Assembly: GCF_000379625.1 (NCBI RefSeq)
Contig: NZ_KB903229.1
Coordinates: 166,247-230,246, forward strand
Origin: Actinomycetospora chiangmaiensis DSM 45062
Lineage (GTDB): Bacteria; Actinomycetota; Actinomycetes; Mycobacteriales; Pseudonocardiaceae
Length of the DNA: 64,000 nt
Direction: 5' to 3'
Shown: one piece after another, positions 57,681 to 64,000 of the stretch
How the letters are laid out: the number at the start of each line of letters is the position of its first letter
Position numbering within the stretch: position 1 is the first letter of the stretch
Made by a program: the position numbers and the translations under genes
The notes under the pieces: model-generated
Database searches by the model: none
What the model saw: only the letters and a program-made list of their open reading frames with translations
Told to the model about the DNA's origin: nothing

Positions 57681-58886
57681 GTGCGCATCCTCGTGGCCGC
57701 CCTGGGCTCGCCCGGGCACGCCTTCCCGCTCGTCCCGCTGTCGGTCGCGCTGCACGACGCCGGCCACGACGTCACCGTCGCCACGGGCCCGGACGTCGAG
57801 CCGACGATCGCGACGACGGGGCTCGCCACCCTCGCCGTCGGCCGTCCGATGTTCGAGGTCTTCCGCGAGGTCATGGTCGCCCACGGGTTGACCGGCCGGC
57901 CGACCTCGACGCAGGGCACCCGCGAGGTCGCCGGGGAGGTGTTCGGGGCCGCGATGCCGCGGCTCTTCGCCCCGGCGCTGCGCGACCACCTCGGCGAGCA
58001 CCCCGCGGACCTGGTGATCGCCGAGACCGGCGCCCCGGGTGCCGCGCTCGCGGCCGCGGCGACCGGCACGCCGTGCGTGCTGCACTCCTTCGGCCGGCGC
58101 CCGATGCCCATGGCGCCGTTCGCGGTGCGGGTGCGGGAGCCACTGGCCCGCGTGGCGGCGGAGGTCGGCATCGACGTCCGCGTCGGCGACCCGCTCGGCC
58201 ACGCCTACCTCGACGTCTGCCCGCCCTCGCTGCAGGAGCCGGAGACGGCCGACGTGCTCGCCGGGCTCACCGAGCTCCCGCTGCGGCCCACCGGCTGGAA
58301 CCCGCCGACGCCCGGCTTCACCGCCCGCCGCCGGCCCGGCACCCGCTGGGTGCTGCTGACGCTCGGCACCGCGTTCGGCGACGCGGGCGTGCTGCGCGCC
58401 GCGGTCGAGGGACTCGCGGCACCCGACCTCGACGTGCTCGTCGCGACCGGCTCGGTCGACGCCGGCGAGCTCGCCGACCTCGACCGCGACGGCGTCCAGG
58501 TGGAGCCCTTCGTGCCGCAGGCCGACCTGCTGCGCTCCGACGACCCGCCCGCCGTCGTGGTCCACCACGGCGGCAGCGGGACCACGCTCTCGTGCTCCGG
58601 GGCGGGGATGCCGCAGCTCTTCCTGCCGCAGGGCGCCGACCAGTTCTTCAACGCCGCGGCCGTCGTCCGGACCGGTGCCGGGCGCCAGCTCGTCGGCCCC
58701 GACGCGACCCCACCCGCCGTCGGGAAGGCCGTGCGGGAACTGCTCGACGACGGCCCGGAGCGGGCCGCCGCCCGGGCGCTCGCGGCGGAGGTCGCCGCGA
58801 TCCCGTCGCCGGCCGACGTCGCCGCCCGCGTCACGGAATGGGCCCGACCGACTCGGCCGACCCGGCCGACTCAGCCGGAGATGTAG
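57681..58886 (+). CDS. GT1-type (UGT/MGT-like) glycosyltransferase
   Basis: A 401-residue GT-B glycosyltransferase. N-terminal: ILVAALGSPGHAFPLVPLSVALHDAGHDVTVATG. C-terminal nucleotide-sugar site: VVVHHGGSGTTLSCSGAGMPQLFLPQGADQFFNAAAVVRTGAG. It is of the kind that decorates natural products, glycolipids or sterols, and no biosynthetic gene cluster surrounds it. The end (PTRPTRPTQPEM) is a short repeat tail that overlaps the opposing CBS gene by 16 bases. GTG at 57681. Confidence 0.88.
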   Translation: MRILVAALGSPGHAFPLVPLSVALHDAGHDVTVATGPDVEPTIATTGLATLAVGRPMFEVFREVMVAHGLTGRPTSTQGTREVAGEVFGAAMPRLFAPALRDHLGEHPADLVIAETGAPGAALAAAATGTPCVLHSFGRRPMPMAPFAVRVREPLARVAAEVGIDVRVGDPLGHAYLDVCPPSLQEPETADVLAGLTELPLRPTGWNPPTPGFTARRRPGTRWVLLTLGTAFGDAGVLRAAVEGLAAPDLDVLVATGSVDAGELADLDRDGVQVEPFVPQADLLRSDDPPAVVVHHGGSGTTLSCSGAGMPQLFLPQGADQFFNAAAVVRTGAGRQLVGPDATPPAVGKAVRELLDDGPERAAARALAAEVAAIPSPADVAARVTEWARPTRPTRPTQPEM

Positions 58887-59299
58887 GCCTCGAGCTGGCG
58901 GCGGTGGGCCTCGAGCATGTCGAGGCGGGTCTTCACGACGTCGCCGATGCTGACGATGCCCGTCAGCGTCCCGTCCTCGAGGACCGGGAGGTGGCGGATA
59001 CGGCGTTCGGTCATGACGGCACCGAGCGAGTCGACCTCGTCGTCGGGGCCGCAGGTGGTCACCGGGGCGGTCATGATCGAGCCGACGACGTCGGTGAGCA
59101 CGGCCCGGCCGCGGTGGTGGAGGTGGCGGACGACGTCGCGCTCGGAAACCATCCCGACGACGCCGCCGGCCTCGTCGACGACCACCGCGGCGCCCACCCC
59201 GCGGGCGGCCAACGCGGCGAGCAGGCTCGGCACCGGGGTGGTCGGTCCGACCGTCAGGACCCCCGCCGGCTTGGCGTTCAGTACGTCCCGGATGCGCAT
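58871..59299 (-). CDS. Tandem CBS-domain protein
   Basis: A 142-residue protein with two CBS motifs (about 8-60 and 72-125): GAAVVVDEAGGVVGMVSERDVVRHL and RIRHLPVLEDGTLTGIVSIGDVVK. There is no other domain. It is expected to bind adenosine nucleotides as a dimer and may regulate a partner. Its partner is unknown. The end reads RRQLEAYISG, typical of actinomycete CBS proteins. The C-terminal stop lies in the 3' end of the opposing glycosyltransferase gene. Confidence 0.9.
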   Translation of the reverse strand: MRIRDVLNAKPAGVLTVGPTTPVPSLLAALAARGVGAAVVVDEAGGVVGMVSERDVVRHLHHRGRAVLTDVVGSIMTAPVTTCGPDDEVDSLGAVMTERRIRHLPVLEDGTLTGIVSIGDVVKTRLDMLEAHRRQLEAYISG

Positions 59300-59454
59300 C
59301 GTCGACTCCTTCGTCCCGACCCGTCAGTGTGATGACGATCGCATGTCGGGGTGGCGTCGGAAAGGCTCCTGACGGGGGTTCGTGGACGATCTCCCGGCCA
59401 CCCCGCAGGGTTAGGGTCGAGCCGTCGGCCGAGGACCAGGAGGGACATCGCGAC

Positions 59455-60339
59455 ATGGTCGGGATCGTGGAGGTCAGCCCGCGCGACGGGCTGCAGAACG
59501 AGAAGACCCTGCTCGAGACCGACGCCAAGGTCGAGCTGATCACCCAGGCGATCGCAGCGGGCGCCACCCGCATCGAGTCGTGCTCGTTCGTGCACCCGAA
59601 GCTGGTGCCGGCGATGGCCGACGCGGAGGCGGTGATGGAGCGCGTGCCGCGCGAGGGCGTGTCGCACATCGGGCTCGTGCTGAACCGGCGCGGGTTCGAC
59701 CGGGCGGTCTCGGCGGGCGTCGACGAGATCAACGTCGTGGTGCCGGCCTCCGACACCTTCTCGAAGCGCAACCAGAACTCGACCACCGATGCGCTCACCG
59801 CCGTGGCCGAGGAGGTCTGCGCCGAGGCGGCCTCGACCGGGCTGTTCGCGACGGTCACGATCGCCACCGCGTTCGGCTGCCCCTTCGAGGGCGAGGTCGA
59901 CCCCGACCGTGTGGTGGAGGTCGCCCGGCGCTCCGCGGCGGCCGGGGCGAAGGAGATCGCGATCGCCGACACCATCGGCGTCGGCGTGCCCACGCAGGTG
60001 CGGACCCTGCTCGACGGCGTGCGCTCCGTCGCACCCGACGTCATCACCCGCGCGCACTTCCACAACACCCGCAACACCGGCTTCGCCAACGCCGTCGCCG
60101 CGCACGAGTGGGGCGTGGACTGGCTGGACTCGTCCAACGGCGGCATCGGCGGCTGCCCGTTCGCGCCCGCCGCGACGGGCAACATCGCCACGGAGGACCT
60201 CGTCTACCTGCTCGAGCGCATGGGCGTGCCGACCGGGCTCGACCTCGAGAAGCTCCTGCCGATCGCCGGCTTCCTCTCCGACCAGCTCGGCTACCGCGTC
60301 CCCGCGCTGCTGCCGCGGGCGGGGACGTTCCCCGGGTAG
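59455..60339 (+). CDS. Hydroxymethylglutaryl-CoA lyase
   Basis: A 294-residue HMGL-like TIM-barrel enzyme: IVEVSPRDGLQNEKTLL (start and metal/substrate residues), SCSFVHPKLVPAMADAE, AFGCPFEGEVDPDR, HFHNTRNTGFANA and the signature SSNGGIGGCPFAPAATGNIATEDLVY (catalytic Cys). It cleaves HMG-CoA to acetoacetate and acetyl-CoA in leucine breakdown. A related 2-hydroxy-acyl-CoA lyase role is possible. AGGAGGG lies about ten bases before the ATG at 59455. There are no leucine-pathway neighbours here. Confidence 0.9.
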   Translation: MVGIVEVSPRDGLQNEKTLLETDAKVELITQAIAAGATRIESCSFVHPKLVPAMADAEAVMERVPREGVSHIGLVLNRRGFDRAVSAGVDEINVVVPASDTFSKRNQNSTTDALTAVAEEVCAEAASTGLFATVTIATAFGCPFEGEVDPDRVVEVARRSAAAGAKEIAIADTIGVGVPTQVRTLLDGVRSVAPDVITRAHFHNTRNTGFANAVAAHEWGVDWLDSSNGGIGGCPFAPAATGNIATEDLVYLLERMGVPTGLDLEKLLPIAGFLSDQLGYRVPALLPRAGTFPG

Positions 60340-60401
60340 TGACGTGCCGGCAGGGACGAGCAGAAGCGACGGGGACACGATCCGTCGGGAAGGATGGGCG
60401 C

Positions 60402-61070
60402 ATGGCCGACACCGCAGCCGCCGCCGCGCCCGATCCGCTCGACACCAACACCGCCGGCAGCGTCTGGCTGCAGCGGGCCTACACGCTCACCGGTCCCGAC
60501 GACGCCCGCGACCTCTACGACGAGTGGGCCGCGAGCTACGACGAGGAGCTCACGGGCGAGGCCCAGGGCTACGTCGGCCCGGAACTCGCCGCGCAGGCCG
60601 TCGTGTCGGCGGCCGGGGTCGAGGGCGAGATCCTCGACGCGGGCTGCGGGACCGGCCTCGTCGGGGTGGCGCTCGCCGCGGCGGGCGCCCGGCAGATCGA
60701 CGGGGTCGACCTGTCCCCGGGCATGCTGGAGCGCGCCAAGACGACCGGCGTGTACCGGCGGCTCGCCCCGGCCGACCTGTCGCGGCCGCTCCCGAGCCCG
60801 GCGGACTCCTACGACGTGGTGGTCTGCGTCGGCACCCTCACCCACGGCCACGTCGGGCCGGGGGCGTTCGGCGAGTTCGTGCGGCTGACGCGCCCGGGCG
60901 GGACGATCGTCGCGACGGTGCTCGACGACATCTGGGACTCGGGCGGCTACCGCGCCGAGGTCGACCGGCTCTCGCAGATGGCCATGGTCGAGGTCGTGTC
61001 GACCGACCTGGTCGACTACCGCCGGGCCGCCGCCGTGGGCGCGCGGATGGTGGTCCTGCGGGTGGCGTAG
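60402..61070 (+). CDS. Class I SAM-dependent methyltransferase
   Basis: A 222-residue methyltransferase: LYDEWAASYDEEL (start of the fold), motif I ILDAGCGTGLVGVALAAAGA, DGVDLSPGMLERAK (motif II region) and YDVVVCVGTLTHGHVGPGAFGEFVRLTRPGG (motif IV/post). It is of the Williams-Beuren/UbiE-like small-molecule type. Substrate unknown. GGAAGG lies upstream of the ATG at 60402. A very strong palindrome follows its stop. Confidence 0.87.
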   Translation: MADTAAAAAPDPLDTNTAGSVWLQRAYTLTGPDDARDLYDEWAASYDEELTGEAQGYVGPELAAQAVVSAAGVEGEILDAGCGTGLVGVALAAAGARQIDGVDLSPGMLERAKTTGVYRRLAPADLSRPLPSPADSYDVVVCVGTLTHGHVGPGAFGEFVRLTRPGGTIVATVLDDIWDSGGYRAEVDRLSQMAMVEVVSTDLVDYRRAAAVGARMVVLRVA

Positions 61071-61088
61071 CCGTGACCCGCCCCGTTC

Positions 61089-61141
61089 CTGACGAACGGG
61101 TCGTTCGTGGCGCTAGAAGCCACGAACGACCCGTTCGTCAG
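61089..61141. repeat. Perfect 23-bp inverted repeat between convergent genes
   Basis: The left arm 61089-61111 and the right arm 61119-61141 are exact reverse complements over 23 bases, separated by GCTAGAA. The left arm begins CTGACGAACGGG and ends TTCGTGGC. Each arm also contains a smaller dyad (ACGAAC/GTTCGT), giving a nested structure. It lies between the methyltransferase and CoA-transferase B stops and is probably a bidirectional terminator or a dispersed palindrome. Confidence 0.8.
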
Positions 61142-61165
61142 GTCGGGGAGGGGTCCCGACGGCGA

Positions 61166-61804
61166 TCAGTCGAGGGCGCTCGTCAGATCGGCGCCGGTCT
61201 TCTCGCGGACCTCGTCCTCGGTGACGCCCTCGGCGAGCTCGCGGAGCACGAGGCCGGAGTCGGTGACGTCGATGACCGCGATGTCGGTGATGATGCGCTG
61301 GACGACGCCCTCACCGGTCAGCGGCAGGTCGCACTTCTCGACGATCTTGTGCGAGCCGTCCTTCGCCACGTGCTCCATGAGCACGATGACGGTCTTGGCG
61401 CCGTGGACGAGGTCCATCGCGCCGCCCATGCCCTTGACCATCTTGCCGGGGATCATCCAGTTGGCGATGTCGCCGGTCTGGGAGACCTGCATGGCGCCGA
61501 GGATGGCGGTGTCGACCTTGCCGCCGCGGATCATCCCGAAGCTCAGCGCCGAGTCGAAGAACGAGGCGCCGGGCAGCGTCGTCACCGTCTCCTTGCCGGC
61601 GTTGATGAGGTCCGGGTCGACGTCGGCGTCGTAGGGGTACGGGCCGACGCCGAGCAGGCCGTTCTCGGAGTGCAGCGAGATGCCGACGCCGTCGGGCACG
61701 TAGTTCGGCACGAGGGTCGGCAGGCCGATGCCGAGGTTGACGTAGGAACCGTCGTGGAGCTCCTGGGCCGCCCGGGCGGCCATCTGCTCACGGGTGAGGC
61801 TCAT
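61166..61804 (-). CDS. pcaJ: 3-oxoacid/3-oxoadipate CoA-transferase subunit B
   Basis: A 212-residue beta subunit: [44 protein letters not shown] (catalytic Glu in SENG), [19 protein letters not shown] and [19 protein letters not shown]. It makes 3-oxoadipyl-CoA from succinyl-CoA with subunit A. Context (enol-lactonase, muconolactone isomerase) favours the PcaJ role over SCOT. The ATG at 61804 overlaps the stop of subunit A (ATGA). It is the last gene of the operon. Confidence 0.9.
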   Translation of the reverse strand: MSLTREQMAARAAQELHDGSYVNLGIGLPTLVPNYVPDGVGISLHSENGLLGVGPYPYDADVDPDLINAGKETVTTLPGASFFDSALSFGMIRGGKVDTAILGAMQVSQTGDIANWMIPGKMVKGMGGAMDLVHGAKTVIVLMEHVAKDGSHKIVEKCDLPLTGEGVVQRIITDIAVIDVTDSGLVLRELAEGVTEDEVREKTGADLTSALD

Positions 61805-62604
61805 CGGTTCATCGTCTCCTGGGTCGTGCGCTTCTCGATGTGCTTGCGGCCGACCTCGTCGGGGGTCAGCTCGACGACGCGGTGGACGAAGATGCCGGGC
61901 AGGTGGACCGCGTCGGGGTCGATCTCGCCGGGCTCGACGAGCTGCTCGACCTCGGCGATCGCCACGCGGCCGGCCATCGCGCACAGCGGGTTGAAGTTGC
62001 GCGCGGACTTGTTGAACACGAGGTTGCCGTGCCGGTCGCCCTTCGCGGCGCGCACGATGCCGTAGTCGATGTCCAGCGCGGTCTCGAGCACGTGGGCCTT
62101 GCGCCGGCGGGTGCCGTCGGCCTCGGTGACCTCGAACTCGCGGACCTCCTTGGCCGGGGAGGTCAGGACGATGTTCCCGTCGGCGTCGTAGCGCCAGGGC
62201 AGGCCGCCCTCCGCGATCATCGTGCCGACGCCGGCCGGAGTGTAGAAGGCGGGGACGCCGGTGCCCGCGGCGCGCAGCCGCTCGGCCAGGGTGCCCTGCG
62301 GGTTGAGCTCGACCTCGATCTCGCCGCCGAGGTACTGACGCGCGAACTCCTTGTTCTCGCCGATGTAGGAGGCGACGACCCGGGAGATGCGGTGCTGCTC
62401 GAGCAGGACGCCCAGACCCCAGCCGTCGACGCCGCAGTTGTTCGAGGCGACCTTCAGGTCGGTCGCGTCGGTGCGGTTGAGGGCGTCGATCAGCACGATC
62501 GGCACCCCGGACAGGCCGAAGCCGCCGACCGCCAACGAGGAGCCGCTCGCGATGTCGGCCACCGCCTCGTCGGCGCTCGCGACCACCTTGTCGATCTCGC
62601 TCAT
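61801..62604 (-). CDS. pcaI: 3-oxoacid/3-oxoadipate CoA-transferase subunit A
   Basis: A 267-residue alpha subunit: [23 protein letters not shown] (CoA glycine loop), [41 protein letters not shown], and [34 protein letters not shown]. Together with subunit B it activates 3-oxoadipate in the beta-ketoadipate pathway. Subunit B follows with a four-base overlap. The lactonase gene ends 15 bases upstream on the same strand. The beta-ketothiolase (pcaF) is not in the window. Confidence 0.9.
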   Translation of the reverse strand: MSEIDKVVASADEAVADIASGSSLAVGGFGLSGVPIVLIDALNRTDATDLKVASNNCGVDGWGLGVLLEQHRISRVVASYIGENKEFARQYLGGEIEVELNPQGTLAERLRAAGTGVPAFYTPAGVGTMIAEGGLPWRYDADGNIVLTSPAKEVREFEVTEADGTRRRKAHVLETALDIDYGIVRAAKGDRHGNLVFNKSARNFNPLCAMAGRVAIAEVEQLVEPGEIDPDAVHLPGIFVHRVVELTPDEVGRKHIEKRTTQETMNR

Positions 62605-62619
62605 GCAGATCCTTCCGAT

Positions 62620-63420
62620 TCAGCTCGAGCCCTTCACGTGCTCGGCGAGCAGCGGGGTGACGATCTCGGGGCGTTGGTAGGACGCCAGGTGGGCCGCGTC
62701 GGCCACGACCTCGAAGCGGGCGCCGGGGATGCCGTCGGCGAGCACCTGACCGTGCTCAGGCGGCGTCGCGGGGTCGTGCTCCCCGGAGATCACGAGGGTC
62801 GGGGCGGCGATGTCCGCGAGGCGCGACCGGGAGTCCCAGCCCGCGATCGCGTCGCAGCACGCGGCGTAGCCCTCGGCCGGCGTCGCGGCGATCATGTCGC
62901 GCATCGCGTTCCGGACGGCGGGTGCGGCCTCGGCGTAGGCCTCGGTGAACCACCGGGCCACCACGGCGTCGGCGATCGCGCCGGTCCCGTCCGCGCGGAC
63001 GGTGGCGGCGCGCTCCTGCCACGGCTGCGGGTCGCCGAAGCGGGCCGAGGTGCACACCAGCGCGAGGCTCGCGACCCGCTCGGGCGCGCCCAGGGCGATG
63101 GCCTGGCCGATCGCGCCGCCGAGGGAGACCCCGGCGAACGAGGCACGGGCGACGTCGAACCCGTCGAGGGTCTCCAGCACGTCGTCGGCGAGCTCCGCTA
63201 CGGAGTACGGCCCGTCGGGGACGGGGGAGGCCCCGTGGCCGCGGGTGTCGACCGTGATGACCCGGTGCTCGACCGCCAGGTCCCGCCGCTGCGGGGCCCA
63301 CATGTCGACGGTGGAGCCGAGCGAGCACAGCAGCACGAGCGCGGGCGCGTCGCGCGGCCCTTCGTCGGTCACGTGGAGACGCACTCGGACACCCTCCCGT
63401 ATCGGGCGATGTGTGCCCAT
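62620..63420 (-). CDS. pcaD: 3-oxoadipate enol-lactonase
   Basis: A 266-residue alpha/beta hydrolase. It begins [34 protein letters not shown], where the LLxSLGSTxxMW oxyanion pattern is typical of PcaD. Nucleophile: [15 protein letters not shown]. Acid: [15 protein letters not shown]. His: [13 protein letters not shown]. It hydrolyses the enol-lactone made by the isomerase to 3-oxoadipate. The ATG at 63420 has GGAAG upstream; a GTG five codons earlier is also possible. It lies between catC and the CoA-transferase genes. Confidence 0.9.
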   Translation of the reverse strand: MGTHRPIREGVRVRLHVTDEGPRDAPALVLLCSLGSTVDMWAPQRRDLAVEHRVITVDTRGHGASPVPDGPYSVAELADDVLETLDGFDVARASFAGVSLGGAIGQAIALGAPERVASLALVCTSARFGDPQPWQERAATVRADGTGAIADAVVARWFTEAYAEAAPAVRNAMRDMIAATPAEGYAACCDAIAGWDSRSRLADIAAPTLVISGEHDPATPPEHGQVLADGIPGARFEVVADAAHLASYQRPEIVTPLLAEHVKGSS

Positions 63421-63451
63421 GGGACTTCCGGCCACCGGCAGTGTGCGCCGC

Positions 63452-63733
63452 TCACACGTCCAGCTTCGAGGGGTGCCGCGTCAGGGCGGTCACCTCGATC
63501 TCCATGTACGGGAACAGCGGCAGGCTCGAGAGCAGCTCGTGGAGCTCGTCGCCGGAGTCCACGTCGAACCGGCTGACGTTCGCGTACCGCCCGACCACGC
63601 GCCACAACTCCGGCCACTTCCCGGACCGCTGGATCTCGTGCGCCCGCTCCCGCTCCCGGGCGCGCAGGTCGTCGGCGACCTCCGGCGGCATGTCGTGGGG
63701 CAGGCGGACGTCCATGCGGACGAGGAACTGCAC
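63452..63733 (-). CDS. catC: Muconolactone delta-isomerase
   Basis: A 93-residue protein of exactly the expected size: VQFLVRMDVRLPHDMPPEVADDLRARERERAHEIQRSGKWPELWRVVGRYANVSRFDVDSGDELHELLSSLPLFPYMEIEVTALTRHPS. This is a textbook CatC sequence. It isomerises muconolactone to the enol-lactone as a decamer. GTG start with GGGAG six bases upstream. It follows the cycloisomerase gene by 78 bases. Confidence 0.95.
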   Translation of the reverse strand: MQFLVRMDVRLPHDMPPEVADDLRARERERAHEIQRSGKWPELWRVVGRYANVSRFDVDSGDELHELLSSLPLFPYMEIEVTALTRHPSKLDV

Positions 63734-63811
63734 GGGTGGCTCCCAGTTCGACGGTGTGGCTTTCCTGCCACTGGATGACAGCAACGACGCTTCGCTGCCG
63801 AGAGGGGTGGG

Positions 63812-64000
63812 CTACTGGTCGACGCGGTAGTGGGCGAGCTTGTCGGGGTCGATCGTCGCGCCCAGGCCCGGGACCTGCCGGGCGGCGAGGCGGCCGCCGG
63901 TGATCACCGGGGGCTCGGCGAGGACGTCGTCGGTCATGAGCAGGAAGTTGGTGACCTCGACGGGGTGGCGGGCCAGGGCGGCGAGGCCGCAGCCGAGCGC
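63812..64000 (-). CDS. catB: Muconate cycloisomerase-type enzyme, C-terminal fragment
   Basis: Only the last 62 residues are in the window: ALGCGLAALARHPVEVTNFLLMTDDVLAEPP, then GRLAARQVPGLGATIDPDKLAHYRVDQ. The end matches the mandelate racemase/muconate lactonizing enzyme superfamily (VPGLGxxxDPDKL). Together with catC next to it, this is very likely muconate or chloromuconate cycloisomerase. The catalytic Lys and metal sites lie outside the window. Confidence 0.75.
   Translation of the reverse strand, partial: ALGCGLAALARHPVEVTNFLLMTDDVLAEPPVITGGRLAARQVPGLGATIDPDKLAHYRVDQ

Noticed and set aside
61166-62604. Succinyl-CoA:acetoacetate CoA-transferase (ketone body use) for the A/B pair
   Set aside because: Sequence alone cannot exclude it, but the adjoining catB-catC-pcaD genes on the same strand make the 3-oxoadipate role more likely.

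Overview
This is a 64 kb chromosomal window from a high-GC Gram-positive bacterium, most likely an actinomycete of the Pseudonocardiales (Pseudonocardia/Actinomycetospora type). That placement is inference. It rests on the very high GC, frequent GTG starts, overlapping ATGA/GTGA gene junctions, DUF397/DUF5753 regulator pairs, an iniBAC-like dynamin locus, a DesA3-type desaturase with its reductase, and mycobacterial-style membrane adenylyl cyclases. No rRNA, tRNA or CRISPR array is visible. Both ends cut through genes: a wax ester synthase/DGAT at the left and a muconate cycloisomerase-type enzyme at the right.

Left part (1-14.2 kb). The WS/DGAT 3' end is followed by a DUF5753 helix-turn-helix regulator, a DUF397 protein and a small Cys/His-rich protein. 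Then come an MFS exporter, a PNKP-type HAD phosphatase, a lipoprotein amidase, a HAD hydrolase and a PP2C phosphatase. An Hsp20 gene has a good HAIR (HspR-type) operator. After it are a DUF4190/DUF4333 protein, a YciO-type protein, a secreted His/Asp-rich protein, an alpha/beta hydrolase, CorA, a class III aminotransferase, a GNAT enzyme and an LPG-synthase-like membrane protein.

Centre (14.2-27.9 kb). The most distinctive block resembles the mycobacterial iniBAC locus. A membrane-anchored Hsp70-like protein is divergent from three low-complexity proteins rich in His, Asp, Asn and Gly, two of which begin with an IniB-like N-terminal domain. Two dynamin-like GTPases (IniA- and IniC-like) follow. 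Next come a FemAB/GNAT-like protein, a metallophosphoesterase and an 872-residue P-loop/LuxR regulator resembling IniR. A perfect 14-bp hairpin after the first IniB-like gene could tune stoichiometry.

27.9-37.5 kb. A lutABC operon for L-lactate oxidation lies downstream of a perfect 27-bp operator-like palindrome. A small lower-GC accessory patch (31.1-33.1 kb) follows, with a DUF6247/toxin-like pair, a tyrosine-recombinase remnant, a DUF4145 protein and a truncated SRPBCC gene at its edge. Then come a phosphotriesterase-family hydrolase, a WhiA-like paralogue, a Clp-N protein, a tiny internally duplicated protein and an Lrp/AsnC regulator.

Right part (37.5-64 kb). A giant indolepyruvate:ferredoxin oxidoreductase is divergent from Lrp. 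It is followed by ppa with a membrane protein and a carboxylesterase in one overlapping operon, then patatin and YceI. A MerR regulator precedes a reductase/DesA3 pair, which is followed directly by two paralogous adenylyl cyclases, an unusual two-RCK channel-like protein and a Dabb protein. Next are an aldo/keto reductase, a glycosyltransferase, a CBS protein, an HMG-CoA-lyase-type enzyme and a methyltransferase. The window ends in a catechol/beta-ketoadipate operon read right to left: cycloisomerase, muconolactone isomerase, enol-lactonase, then CoA-transferase A and B. Two large palindromes (56.55 and 61.1 kb) sit between convergent genes.
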